A DNA stretch of 64,000 bases from Nissolia schottii (GCA_003254905.1 QANU01001262.1:340612-404611), one strand, 5' to 3'; positions 12,413-24,344 are shown, numbered from the stretch's first letter. Notes: a model not told the origin generated them from the sequence alone. A program made the numbers and translations.

Positions 12413-14868
12413 CTAAAGAAAGTAATAGGCAAACCACCTGCTAATCATGTTATAGCATTCCTTCTGCTTGTACTCTGGCGCTGTGTGACCTCCTCCCTTC
12501 ACAAGTTAATTCAAACAAACGACAGAACATGCATCTCATCATCAGAACTTATTAGCTAAAATTGGTTTTGGTTATTAATGTTTTACTTGCCTTTACAGTC
12601 GCAAATGTTATACTGTACTGTCTCTCTTTGTATGTCTCCGTGTAGCTGCAAAAAGAATATCACAATTTAATCCTATGTTGTGAACTTTATTAATCGGTAA
12701 CCAAATATTGCGTACGTGAAGCTAGAAAGAAAAATAACCAGCAGAATATACACACACACACACACACTGTTACAAACCCTGCAACTTGTCCATCGAGAAA
12801 CCATGGCCTCCACTCATCATTAGAAGTAACGGTCAAATTCAGAGATTGTATCCATCCCTCGGTGGCCACATATGGAATAAGCAGATCATGATCTCCACTG
12901 TGCCATAATTAGTAGCAAAAATCTTGTGCTTGTCAGAAATACAACAAAACTAGCATGCACTCACGTTACATGTATATATACACGAGAAAAGAATGTCCCA
13001 AGTTATTTGGCGTTACCTATAAATGATTGCTCTAAGGTCTGTGCTGGTAAAGTTGCGGTGATATTCAACACTGCTTATTATGTCACGCACATATGATAAA
13101 CTTCCATTACACCTTTCCCACACTTTTATGGTTCCCTGATTTCATAGCAGATAAAGATGGTTTGATAGATAGAGAAAGTGAAAGTGATTGGAATATTTAG
13201 ATAATAATCTCGTTAATTTACTCACATTTCTAACGTGCAGAGCTTCTTGTACATCTTTGTCATTAGCCCAGATGTTTACGAAGAAATAGTTGTAATCCTA
13301 TTCAACGAAAGCAACAAGGTCTATTAATAGAGAAGTTGAGAAAAATTATATATTAAAAAAAAATGGGAAACAGAATTCTAAAGGGGAAACTTATAATCAA
13401 AGACCAACATAGCACATCATGTGTGTTTTTTTGGTTCCCGAGAGGAACAAATGTGCTAGGTTGGTCTCTACAGTGTAAGTTACCCTTTTAATTACCCTGC
13501 ACCATCGCCTAGTAGGATTAACTTCTAAAAGGAGTGCATCTGAGGCATTGACCCCATCATTGCTTGAACTCCAATTAAGCTCGTTGGGCTTTGCGCACAG
13601 TGCTCTACACTTTGGTTCCAGTACCATGGGACTATATATGTCTTTCAGGCACTACAAAAGTAAATGTTGTATACTTTACATTAATTTCCACAAACTGAAA
13701 CATATCACTTAGTACTTGAAGGAATTTATTTTAATCAGAACCATTCTCACCAGATTGACTATCTCAAGACGCTCAATGCATCTACCATCACTTTTGTCTG
13801 GACGAACATATTCTCCTTGACAATAAAGTTTAGTTTCCTTGAAAAATACAGAGGATTAGAAAGTAGTTTGAGTATGAAAATATAGTTTAGAATTGGTTAC
13901 TCTCCACATCATGTAGAAACAGAACACCTTTACACATTACAGTTAGTTCGTCCCCTTTTCATGGTAAAGTTAACTTACATTTTAGTGCTACATGGAGCTT
14001 AGAAATGATGGATTCTTCATTAAAAAAATAAAGAAAGAAAGGAAAAAAGACAGAAAATTTACCTCGTAGAGTTCATCAGATAGAAGTCCAACTCTGTGGG
14101 CAAACTTTACTCTCGAGTTTATATCATATTTGATATTAGTTAATGGGTTTCCTAGAACATAGCCCTGCATCAAAATTAAGATGTCATTCATCAGTAGATT
14201 TCTCGTAGAGGAAATAGCAGAAATTACTAGACAGTCCAATAATTTAAAAAGAAAACACAGAAGGAAAATAGAAAAGAAAGAAATGTATACTTTGAGATTG
14301 ATTAGGGGCAAGTTTCCAGCTTTGTTACCTACAATTAAACATCAAGAGAAATTCAAAGAAGGATGACATGGAAGAAAAGATAGGAAAAAAGAAAGCACAC
14401 CTTGACAAATACTTGGTATATAAAGATTTGAGAATAAGAAATGAAATTCAAGCACACTACATACATTAAGAATCGTTAGAAGGAACTTCATTAAACTAAT
14501 TGATTTACCATCAGAAATTTTCTTCACAATAACTGGAACTGTGATTCCGTTATAAGAATCACCAGCAATGTAGATAGGATTTGTTTGAAACTTTGGGTGA
14601 GCTTCGAGCCACTGCATGATCATTAGATTGTAATTCAAATAAACTCACCCATTTTATATACATGAGATATATCTTGAAGATTCAGCAAATATGCTCACCT
14701 TTCTCAGAAACATATAAATGTGTGCAGTTGATTTTGTATCACTAGTATTGTATCCTGATGAAGTTTTTGCATATGAAAATCCAGTGCCAACAGGTGCATC
14801 CAAGAAAATAATGTTTGAAACCTAAGAACATCAAGTATGGGATCAACTATTACATATATATGTATATG

Positions 14869-14902
<34 letters not shown>

Positions 14903-15665
14903 TTTGGTGAAAAGAAAAAAATGAAGAAGGAACCTCATACCTTAGTCCAAGAGTATTCATTTAACACTAAAACTGGTTTGTGTCCTCCATTAGACCTTTT
15001 GTAATCGAAACCTATTGGACCTATAAACAAGGGGAGAGATAGCGGCCAATTATGCTATGGAAAGAATGGTTAATTTATTTTCTATTTCGGATTGACAAAC
15101 AAAAATGAACTATAATTTCAGTCTCTAGAAAAAAAAGAAATTTTTTTTTCAACTTCTGGGCATTAACCTTGCCTTTTATAAATTGAACGTGTCTGTAAAG
15201 AGCATTGAGTACAGGGATATATAAATTTTTTAGTACAGCAGGCTATTTTGAACTCATTATGCAAGTGTGAGGATCCTAACTTGTAAATGAAGAGGAGCAT
15301 ACCGATTTCATACATGATACCATACAGAGCAGAGCAACCAGGGCCTCCGGTAAGCCAAAGCACAAGTGGATCATCTGCTGGCTGCCCCTCCGACTGAATG
15401 AAGTAATAAAATAGCTGAACCTCATCTACTTCGCCTACGCCAATGTACCTGACTTCATGTCATAAATTCAACTGTTAATATGTTTTAGAATTTATGACTT
15501 GTCTAAATAAGAATTACTGAAGGATACTGACCCTGTTTCAAGCAGGAAAGGTAGCTCACCAGGGAAGCCCGGTAAGCTCTTGACAATGGCATCTGATGCA
15601 ACTGAATTGGGTAGAGCCAAAAGGAGAATAAACCCCCAAAAGACAATGGCTTTTTCTGGTTCCAT
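12413..15665 (-). CDS. SCPL: Serine carboxypeptidase-like protein (SCPL, acyltransferase-type clade)
   Basis: Fourteen exons in transcript order: 15532-15665, 15303-15448, 14941-15020, 14699-14821, 14509-14611, 14291-14328, 14063-14164, 13751-13837, 13496-13651, 13226-13297, 13017-13135, 12778-12897, 12591-12645, 12413-12496; 1419 nt, 472 aa, phases agree throughout. A hydrophobic signal peptide (about residues 1-24) is followed by [20 protein letters not shown], the substrate-pocket [13 protein letters not shown], the nucleophile in AGDSYNG (Ser180), GDHDLLIPY (likely Asp391) and GGGHTAPEY (His449), so the Ser-Asp-His triad is complete. The family contains vacuolar or secreted peptidases and 1-O-glucose-ester acyltransferases; the N-terminal motif resembles the acyltransferase clade (clade I), so acyl transfer is likelier, but the substrate is unknown. 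GDSYNG replaces the commoner GDSYSG. The last intron has a GC donor (AAG|GCAAGT, 12590-12589). No disabling change was seen. Confidence 0.92.
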
Positions 15666-16621
15666 ATCTCAGTTGCTTAGTTTCACTATCTCTCTCTCTC
15701 GATAACAGCCGCAGCTTCAGTTGTTATTAATAATATATTGATGTTAATAGATATGTGATGGGAGATATGAAGCTGCTTGAACTCGAAAGAATTGGTCGCT
15801 TTTTTGTCCTTATTAATAACAACCAACACGTACAGGGTTATCAATATATGATTTACGGTGAACCTAAAGTCGCACTGCATGAACATCAAATGAAGGGTCC
15901 CTTATCTTACACATGCACACAAAAGGTCCACGTCCGAAATTAATCCCACAATCTAGAGTACAGAAAAATCGAGTGCACCTACCATTCAATAAAGGCAGTT
16001 AGTTGTTGCAGGACGAGTCACAGCTGCGCTGAGAATTCTATTTTAGAATCTAAAACAAATTCTATGTCTAAAGCATAGCCCATGATTGTGTTAGATAAAA
16101 TGTCCAAGAAGAATTTAATACTAACTAGTCCCTGGTGTATGATGAGCAAAAGGTACTTGGTGTGTGACTGACAGGATGTTTTGAAAATTTGTAATCTTCC
16201 GTTCAACCTTAATCTACTTTCCATGTTAGTTTGGTAAAAAGCGTTTTCAAAAGCTACATAAAACAACCTTCGGCCCAACAAGAGGCCCAAAAGTTGGGGG
16301 TTAGGGAAACCGCGAAAACTGAAGCAGCCCCCAAATACAGGTACAGGCCCAAACCAGCTTTAACCCTCCTCCTAGCCAATCCCAACAGGCTTGCATGCAG
16401 TATAGAGAGAACAAGATCAAAAGAAAAAAGAAACAATAGAGTTCGAATAAGGCACCGATGGATGGGGTTAGCGTTAGGGTTAGGGTTAGGGTTGTAAAGG
16501 CTTCGGCAATCTACAACGAAATTTGCAGGAAATATAAGCAAGAAGTGAAAACTGCAGAAAGTAAAGACAAGTTTGATCCAATTTAACAGAGTATTTATTT
16601 ACATTTAGTTGAAACCTAGCC
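15666..16621. other. Intergenic region
   Basis: Contains the promoter and 5' UTR of the minus-strand SCPL gene (a CT/GA-rich stretch lies just upstream of its ATG) and the 3' flank of the minus-strand EVE-domain gene. No coding region is supported. Confidence 0.5.
16464..16494. repeat. Short interstitial telomere-like repeat
   Basis: Consecutive GTTAGG units (GTTAGGGTTAGGGTTAGGG with one GTTAGC variant). The unit is six bases, unlike the canonical plant telomere TTTAGGG. The reverse strand contains ACCCTAA, overlapping the telo-box used in some plant promoters. It lies 3' of the EVE gene, so a promoter role is doubtful. Confidence 0.6.
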
Positions 16622-17077
16622 CTAATCGAGAGGATGTGGCTGCTGGGGATGGTGATCAGAATGACCATCTCCTTCGTAGCCGCCTCCCAATTCACAGATC
16701 TTATTCCAGAATTGCTGGGAAACGGGGACGACAGAAAGCCTAGGCTGCCTGAATAGAGCGAAATCCTTCAACTCAGGATCCCCTTTCATCTCCTTGAGGT
16801 CCACGGGCCTCCTCATCTCCCCCACCGCCTTGACGTCCACAGCGCCGCCCTCCCCGTCCTCCTGGTACCACTGGCGGACGAGGGTGACGACGCCCACGAC
16901 GCGGCGGGCCTTGGCGCCTGAGTGGTAGAAGAAGCAGAGATCGCCGAGGGACATGGACTTGAGGTACTTGAGTGCCTGCTTGTTCTTGACGCCATCCCAC
17001 TTGCTTATGCCTCCGTTGGCAGCTTGGTCCTCCCACGACCACTCCGACGCCTCTGTTTTCAGAAGATAATAATGCAT
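16622..17077 (-). CDS. EVE-domain protein, thymocyte nuclear protein 1 (THYN1)-like
   Basis: Single-exon, 151-aa protein of the PUA-like EVE fold, thought to bind modified bases in nucleic acid (family knowledge; substrate unknown here). The start HYYLLKTEASEWSWEDQ matches the usual N-terminal YWLLKTEP.EWSW pattern. Further family blocks are WDGVKNKQALKYLKSM, GDLCFFYHSG, VVGVVTLVRQWYQ and ALFRQPRLSVVPVSQQFW. The ATG at 17077 places the domain at the N-terminus as in homologues. In-frame ATGs at 17137 and 17203 would add 20 or 42 residues rich in basic amino acids; an organelle-targeting extension is possible but unproven. The C-terminal tail is His/Pro-rich and looks variable. The frame is intact. 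Confidence 0.88.
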   Translation of the reverse strand: MHYYLLKTEASEWSWEDQAANGGISKWDGVKNKQALKYLKSMSLGDLCFFYHSGAKARRVVGVVTLVRQWYQEDGEGGAVDVKAVGEMRRPVDLKEMKGDPELKDFALFRQPRLSVVPVSQQFWNKICELGGGYEGDGHSDHHPQQPHPLD

Positions 17078-19108
17078 CTGCTTCTCCTTTCCCCTCCCTC
17101 TTTTTCTGATTCTGATGAAATGAATGAATTTGTTCATTCGTAGCGCCCATGTCCTTCCCGTCCTTTCCCACTCACATAACATGGGCTGGACCCGTATCTC
17201 CAATGGGCTATGGGCCGGTTCGTTACTTTCATTTCCCGCTTTCTATTTCTTTCCTTTACATAAACGGATGTCTAATCATTCTCAGATTTTTCTAATTATA
17301 TTATTAATTATTTCTATCAAGAATATGCAATAAAAGATAGTATTGTAAATCTGTATTTTGTCTCTCACTCTTCAGTTTCCACAATTCTTGGTGTTTCTTA
17401 ATTATATAGTTTTTTATTATTTATTTTTAGGATAAAACTTAAATAAAGTTCATTGTGCCCATTTTAGTAAATTTTTAAATTAAATCATGACGTGAATTTT
17501 TTTATTGAGAAGAATGTATATTTATTACTTGTTTAAAGAAAATTATACACATATCATTGTTTAATTCGATAATTAGTTGTAATGGACACAAACAACTTGA
17601 TAGTCCTTATTTTTAAATCCCATTTCGAGTCAAATCATATCCATTTCCTAGGTTTGCTTTGTTCTATCCACAAAGAAAGATTTAAAGTATTCGTCAACTT
17701 TAATTCCATAACTAATTAATTTAAATGGATAAAAATAGTTCTCATTTTATAATTTTGTTTCTATCCAGCAAATATATTGAACCACCCCACCCATGACTGA
17801 ATGTTCATACTAGAGTAGTTAACATGAACTTCAAAAAGAAATTGTTTCAGTTTCCGAAAGAAATATGTCTCCCTGTTGATATCGGTAACAGAACAAGAAT
17901 AGCTCAGGGGAAACATATGCGTATATCACTATATATATGTTGAGTTGCTAAACGAGTGCGGTTTTAGATCTGTGCTTCATAAAACAGGGCATTTTAGATT
18001 TAAAATATACAAAAGTAAACAGGCCAGAATGTTACTACGACAGCTTATGAACAAATTCCACTTGTTTAGGTATATTTAATTTTTTCCCCTTATTCTACTT
18101 CTTTAGGTATATGATAAATTAGTTTATTTTATCTGGATGAATTAATTACTTAATTTCCTTTTGTCCTCCTTCAAAGCATAGAAGCTAGAATAAACAATAA
18201 ATAAATATTTCAAAAAAAAGATGGGAGGAATTTTGTAACTTTTTTTTAAGAATAATATCAGCATGCATGGTCATCATTAACACCAATTTGTTGAATTAGG
18301 GCAATAATATTCCATCTTCTTTGAATAATGTAACAAAGAACAAATATAAGTTAATGGTTCCTATGAACGCATCCTCACACAATTTGTTATTATTCACCTA
18401 GGAAACCAAAGTGACTATCGGTCCATTTTGTTGGTTTTATGGCAAACAAGTTGAAAACTTTACAGCGGATGCTTAGCCTCAATGAAGGATTCCATCCTAT
18501 CTATCTAATATGACAAATCAAATTGTCAACACAACAGAGCTCCAAGTTTCCATATTGTTGTGCTGATGTCTGAAGTCCCAATCTCGAGTGTGGCACTAGG
18601 AGAGTGAGTGAAGTTGGGCATAACAAAATAACAGAAATATGTTATGGTTAAATAATAAATAAATAAATAGAAATAATTTTAACATTACATAAAAGAGAGG
18701 AAGAAACACCATACCTTGTGTATATTTTTTCTATATACAAATAACATTGTTCCTCACAAAATGAAAGTCCAAATTATTTATACCAAAATTAATACACATT
18801 GGTTTACAATATGAAATTAACAAAAGTGCATGTATATATGGGCTATTCCACTAATCAAGGAAAAAAAAAACTCTTGCCTCTATATGCAAGAAGTAATACT
18901 TCAATAACTAAATTGATTATTTAAAAGTTAAAAAAGTTGATTCATATCTCATTTATTATTGGATGAGATTTTATTAAAGTGTGAATTTTATAAAAATCTC
19001 ATCCATTAATAAATAAGATGTGAGTCAGTGTCAGACACCAAACTAACTAGTTCCTATATATACCAAAACTCATAAAATAGAAGTAGCAAGGGGCCGGGAT
19101 ACATGATC
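17078..19108. other. Intergenic region
   Basis: About 2 kb of AT-rich DNA with no supported gene. It holds the promoter side of the EVE gene and the 3' side of the phytosulfokine gene, with a foldback at 18938-19028. Confidence 0.5.
18938..19028. repeat. Foldback MITE-like hairpin
   Basis: Two arms of about 40 bp are near-perfect reverse complements: each carries an ATTTATTA(A/T)TGGATGAGATTTT core, and the outer ends are TGATTCA and TGAGTCA. The loop is only a few bases, so the single strand would fold into a long hairpin. It lies about 80 bp past the stop codon of the phytosulfokine gene, perhaps inside its 3' UTR. No coding content. Confidence 0.65.
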
Positions 19109-19517
19109 TCATGGCTTTGGCTTCTTCTGTGTGTAGATATAATCTGTGTGGGCTGCAAGTGTTCTTCTCATCAAGCATTCTTCTTCGTCCATGCCTTCAC
19201 ATGTTTCCTCCACGCTGGCCTTCTCCTCTTCCAAAACCTTAAAGCATAAGCAAATATATATAAGAGCACAACATTAATTCGTAATTGAACAAGAAGACAA
19301 AAAGAAAGCAATATCACATGTGATATAATTGCAGTAAGCAATTCATGAAAAAATACATGAATGAAATTAATAAACTAACCACATGTTGAGTATTGTTTGG
19401 AATATCATGGGAGGAAGAAGCAGGGGTAGGTCTGCCTGCATATGTGACCGTGACAGTGATGGTTAACAAGAGAAACAAGAAGGCTGCTGCCATGCAAAAA
19501 ACTCTGGCCTTTTTCAT
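19109..19517 (-). CDS. PSK: Phytosulfokine (PSK) precursor
   Basis: Two exons, 19380-19517 and 19109-19237, joined in phase 0: 88 aa. Residues 1-27 form a hydrophobic signal peptide ([20 protein letters not shown]). The acidic middle carries [20 protein letters not shown], the conserved C...EEC(L)[13 protein letters not shown] arrangement of plant PSK precursors, followed by the exact pentapeptide YIYTQ at residues 79-83 and a basic KKPKP tail. Known biology: Tyr sulfation in the Golgi and subtilase cleavage release the secreted peptide hormone sensed by PSKR receptor kinases. The Asp just before the pentapeptide matches the tyrosylprotein sulfotransferase preference. The 142-bp intron has GT-AG ends (donor 19379-19378). 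A copia LTR begins 190 bp upstream of the ATG. Confidence 0.95.
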
Positions 19518-19584
19518 TCTTTTTAGCTATCTCCAACTGCCAAGTAAGTAGTATGCCTTCCACACAGCGACGCTGTTGCTATCA

Positions 19585-19591
19585 ATTTATA
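19585..19591 (-). promoter_or_regulatory. TATA box of the PSK gene
   Basis: TATAAAT on the minus strand, about 70 bp before the PSK start codon. It lies between the gene and the copia LTR, so the core promoter survived the insertion. Its use is inferred from position and sequence. Confidence 0.55.
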
Positions 19592-19707
19592 GACTCTCAC
19601 TCCGTGTGGAACTCTACAAGGGGCAGGAATGTAACTTTAGTCTTTGGATTCTCAATTGTATAAAAGTAATTACAAAGTATAATAAAATCTATTAAACTAG
19701 TAAGGTT

Positions 19708-19918
19708 TATTAGAGTAAATGAATGTATTTTCATTTAGTTAGATTGGTTAGTTAGTTATTTAACAAACTTTTAGCCATCTATTTCTGTTATTCAGTTATT
19801 GACAACTAGCAACGCAAGTTTGTTGGTTGTATATAAGCCTTGCTTGTGAAGCAAGCAAACCATCAATTCATTCTCATTCATTTCCAACTCTCTCATCTCA
19901 ATTCTCTCTGGTTCAATA
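19708..19918 (+). repeat. 5' LTR of the copia element
   Basis: 211 bp, bounded by TATTAG...CAATA. It is head-to-head with the phytosulfokine gene. Contains TATATAAG near 19830, a likely promoter TATA. It has a 4-bp insertion relative to the 3' LTR. Confidence 0.95.
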
Positions 19919-19930
19919 TGGTATCAGGAG
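19919..19930 (+). other. Primer-binding site of the copia element
   Basis: TGGTATCAGGAG directly after the 5' LTR. The first nine bases match the complement of the plant initiator-tRNA-Met 3' end, the primer used by most plant copia elements; the last bases differ from the usual TGGTATCAGAGC. Confidence 0.85.
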
Positions 19931-20210
19931 ACTTTTCTCTCCAATCTTTCTGCGCTTCTCTGATTCTTCTTCCACGGTTCTGCACTTCATTGCTGTGAAT
20001 TTTTCCAGGAAAATTCAGAACTCGTTGTGTTCTGCAATTTTTTTTTCTGCAAATTAGTAAAGCACTGAAGCAGTTTCATCCATTAATCTCAGGTTCTTTG
20101 AATTTCGTTTTCTTAGTTCCTTAGAGATTTCCTTTGGTGGCTAGCAGATCCTGTGCGATTTTTTTTCTTTCTGTGCAATTCTTTTGCCTTCTTCGATTTT
20201 CTATCTTTCC

Positions 20211-21608
20211 ATGGCTGCTCAAAACCTGGAAGATTTTACCAATCCATACTCGATCCTATCCTCTGATGGCCCTGCTTTGCTGTTGGTTTCTCAACCGCTT
20301 AATGGTGATAATTACCATTTCTGGTTTCGGTCAATGAAGATGGCCCTCACTGCCAAGTACAAGTTGGCTTTTGTTGATGTTTCCCTGCCTCGGCCTCAAC
20401 AGGATCCGGTTCTCATTGCTTCTTGGGACCGGATTAACAGCATTTTCTGCTCATGGCTTCTCAATTCAGTGAGTAAGGACATCTTTACCAGCATTATCAC
20501 TCACAACACGGCTGCTGACATATGGCAAGATCTCCAAGATCGGTTTCAGCAGGGGAATGGTCCCCGGATTTTTGAATTGAAAAAGGAACTGGTTACCACT
20601 ACTCAAGGTTCTTTTTCTGTGACTCAATATTACACTAAGTTGAAAACTATTTGGACTGAATTAGCCGATTATCGCCCTTTGTTATCTTGTAACTATGATG
20701 GAACTAAACAATTTCTGAAGTTCTTGGAAACTGAACTGGTGATTGGGTTTCTTATGGGATTAGATTACTCTTACTCACACATTAGGGGCCAAATCCTCCT
20801 AATGGATCCCATACCCCCAATGAATAAGGTGTTCTCCCTGGTGCTGCAAGAGGAGAAACAAAGAGCCATTGGTGTTGACTCTCAAGTGACTTTTGCTGTA
20901 AGAAATGGCCAAGATACAATGAAAGGCGGCTCGAGTGACAGGCCAAAGTGTGCCAACTGTGGCGTTCTTGGACACACCAAGGAACAGTGTTACAAAATTA
21001 TTGGCTACCCTCCTCACTACAAGAAAGGAAAGCACAAGACTAATTCTGCTCACCAGGTCTCTGAAGTGGTTGCCAATGCTCCTGCAGCCAAGGACAGTCC
21101 CCTTCAGTTAACTGATGCTCAGTACCAACAATTGCTTAGTATGTTCTCTGCTCAAGTGTCTGCTGCAACTGAACCAAAGGTGGAAGTTTCCAAGGAGAAT
21201 CCCATAGGTACAGTTCTATCCACTGTAGACCACTTAAGCCTTGGCCATGTTTCTGATTGGATTTTAGATTCCGGTGCCACTAGTCATATTACCTGCTCTC
21301 TTTCCAATTTTACCCCCTCTGCACATGTCCCTAATTCTTTTGTTTCTTTGCCAAATAGCCAAAGAGTGAAGGTCCAAGCCATTGGTACTGTTACACTAGC
21401 TAACTCTCTCAAATTGCATAATGTTCTTTTTATTCCTGAGTTCCATGTCAACCTCATATCTGTAGCTGCATTACTCAACCATAATGCCTATACAATTTTT
21501 TTTAACAAGGCTGAGTGTATTATACAGGATTCCAGCCTGAGGGTGATTGGAAAGGCTAACCTCCTTGGAGGCTTATATGTTTTTCAAGGCTGCTGTAATT
21601 TCCAATGA
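20211..21608 (+). pseudogene. Copia gag and protease part of the polyprotein
   Basis: Starts at the ATG at 20211 and stays open to 21608. The N-terminal part is a copia gag (NGDNYHFW, WDRINSIFCSWLLNS), followed by a CCHC zinc knuckle CANCGVLGHTKEQC (near 20946-20990) and the aspartic protease DWILDSGATSH motif (near 21255-21290). It ends early, in the region where the next frame begins integrase; the break is a one-base length change in a T-run near 21583. Gag itself is intact, so the particle protein could in principle still be made. Confidence 0.9.
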
Positions 21609-23424
21609 GAGCACACATACTGTTTCTGATGTAAACTCAGTTTCTAGTTCCATTTGGCATTATAGGTTAGGACATTTATCCAATAAAGTGTTGCAAAAAT
21701 TAGCTTTACCTAGCTCTAAGTCTGTATCTGACATATGTACCATTTGTCCCCTTGCCAAAATGAGAAAAGTACCTTACATTTGCAATAATCACTTGGCTGC
21801 TCATGCTTTTGACTTAATTCATTGTGATGTTTGGGGTCCTTTTCACTCTCCAACTTATCATGGCCATAGGTATTTCCTTACAATTGTGGATGACTGTACT
21901 CGTTTTACTTGGACTTATTTGTTAAGATCCAAATCTGTTGCATCCCAACAACTTCTCCATTTTATCACAATGATTGAGACACAGTTTCATAAGCTGGTTA
22001 AGCAGGTAAGGAGTGACAATGCCAAGGAGCTGTCCATAAGTTCTTTTTTGCAGACTAAAGGCATTCTACATCAGTTCTCCTGTGTACAAACTCCTCAGCA
22101 AAATTCGGTAGTAGAAAGGAAGCATCAGCACCTGCTGAACACTGCCAGGGCACTGTTTTTTCAGTCTAAAGTCCCCATGTCCTTTTGGGGAGACTGCATC
22201 ACCACGGCTACCCAATTGATCAATTGGACACCTGCCAAGGTTCTTAACTACCAGTCACCCTACCAAAAGTTGTATGACACCATGCCTCCTTATGATTTGT
22301 TGAGAAGTTTTGGCTGCCTGTGCTTTGCATCAACTCTATCTGCTGGCAGAACAAAATTTGAACCAAGGGCAGTGGCAGCTGTGTTTGTAGGCTATCCCTC
22401 TGGTTACAAAGGATATAAGCTGTACAATTTGCAAACAAGGGAATTTTTCATCTCTAGAAATGTGGTGTTTCATGAAACTGTTTTTCCCTTCCACTTGCAA
22501 CCTATTGGTCACAACACTCCCGATCCCTTTCCTGAGACAGTGATCCCCCTGCCTCAGCAAGATGTCAGCATCCCAAGCCCTCAACAGGTTTCACAACAGC
22601 CTGTAGAAGTCCCTACTGACTCAGGCCTTGCTGTTAGTGATGCACCAAGAAGATCTTCAAGGGCATCCAGAAGGCCCCAATACCTATCACAGTACCAGTG
22701 TCACTCTGCAACAACATCTGTCAGTCGCCCTCATTCCCTCTCAGTTCACTTTTCCTATGACAAGTTGCAACCCTCTTATCATCAATTTGTCCTTCAAGTT
22801 GATACTGTCCCCGAGCCTTCCTTCTACCATCAAGCAGTGAAATTTCCAGAATGGAGGCAGGCCATGAAGGAAGAGATTGAGGCTATGGAATCTAATGCTA
22901 CATGGGACCTAGTGCCCTTGCCAGCAGGCAAGCACAAAATTGGCTGCCGATGGGTATACAAAATTAAGCACAAAGCTGATGGGAGTGTGGATCGATACAA
23001 GGCAAGGTTAGTGGCCAAGGGTTATACACAACAGGCCGGCATAGATTTTTCGGACACTTTCTCACCAGTGGCAAAGCTCACTTCAGTGAGAATCCTGCTC
23101 ACACTGGCTGCCATCAAGGGCTGGGGTTTCCTTCAATTAGACATCAACAATGCCTTCCTAAATGGGGATCTAGTGGAGGAGGTTTACATGGAGACACCCT
23201 TGGGTTATCACAGCAAGGGGGAGAATTTGGTATGCAGACTCAGGAAGTCAATCTATGGCCTAAGGCAGGCCTCTAGACAGTGGTTCACAAAGTTCTCTAC
23301 CTCCCCGATCAACAATGGTTTCACACAGTCCAAGAACGATTATTCTATGTTCACTCAAGGTTCAGGCAACTCCTTAGTGGTCTTGTTGGTATATGTTGAT
23401 GACATCATAGTGGCAAGTGCTTAG
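21590..23424 (+). pseudogene. Copia integrase and first part of reverse transcriptase
   Basis: Open in a different frame from gag. The pre-integrase motif HYRLGHLS is near 21658. The integrase D,D,E residues sit in DLIHCDVWG, IVDDCTRF and VVERKH. Reverse transcriptase blocks WVYKIKHKADGSV, RYKARLVAKGYTQ, LDINNAFLNGD, YGLRQA and the catalytic YVDD (about 23394) follow. A stop falls shortly after YVDD at 23422-23424, where the next frame takes over. No upstream start of its own is needed because it is part of the polyprotein. Confidence 0.92.
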
Positions 23425-24337
23425 GATTCTGCAAGTTCAACAGCAGCTCGAAAGCTTGTTCAAGCTTAAAATCCTTGGTGATCTCAAGTATTTCTTAGGT
23501 TTGGAAATAGCAAGATCCCCTGCTGGCATTGTTTTGTCTCAACATAAATACACTCTCAGCTTATTGGAGGACACAGGGTACCTGAATGCCAAGCCCGAGC
23601 ATTTACCCATGGACCCCAAGTTGGTTCTCTCAGCAGAAGATGGAGATTTGCTGGACGATCCCTCACAGTACAGAAGGATGATTGGTTGTCTCATGTACTC
23701 AACTATTTCACAGCCAGACATTTGTTTCACTGTCAACAAGCTCAGCCAATATATGTCAAGCCCGAGATCCACGCACCTGCAGGCTTTGCACCATTTGTTG
23801 AGATTTTTGAAGAAGACTCCTGGGCAGGGAATTTTGTTTTCTGCACAATCATCACTCTGGCTGCAAGCATATGTCGATGCCGATTGGGGTGGCTGTAAGG
23901 ACAGCAGGCGCAGCACCACTGGGTTTTGTGTTTTTATTGGTGACTCCCTAATCTCATGGAAATCTAAGAAGCAGGCCACTGTGTCCCGGTCATCAGCCGA
24001 AGCAGAATATAGAGCTCTGGCTAATGTCACTAGTGAGCTGGTTTGGCTCCAGAGTTTCTTGAAGGATTTTGAAATCTCCATTGGTCGTGCTAATGTGTTT
24101 TGTGATAGTCAATCTGTCATTGCCATTGCAAACAACCCAGCCTTCCATGAAAGATCCAAGCACATCGAAATCGATTGCCATTTCACACGAGACAAGGTGA
24201 ATGAAGGAGTGATCACCCTCATACATGTCAAATCCAGGGATCAGGTTGCCGATCTCCTCACCAAGGCCATTCCTCGACCTTTATTCGACCATTTAATCTC
24301 CAAGTTGGGAATATTAGACATTTATTCTCCAACTTGA
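23417..24337 (+). pseudogene. Copia reverse transcriptase end and RNase H
   Basis: Third frame of the same polyprotein. It carries the RT thumb region LGDLKYFLGLEI, the QYRRMIGCLMY and DICFTVNKLSQY blocks, then RNase H with YVDADWGGCKD, SWKSKKQATVSRSSAEAEYRA and the terminal HIEIDCHFTRDKV. It ends at 24337 just before the purine tract. A frame change near 23413-23430 separates it from the preceding part, so pol cannot be read through without recoding. Confidence 0.92.
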
Positions 24338-24344
24338 GGGGGAG

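Noticed and set aside
16464..16494. Former telomere or chromosome-fusion point
   Set aside because: Only three to four TTAGGG-like units, and plant telomeres use TTTAGGG; too short for such a claim.
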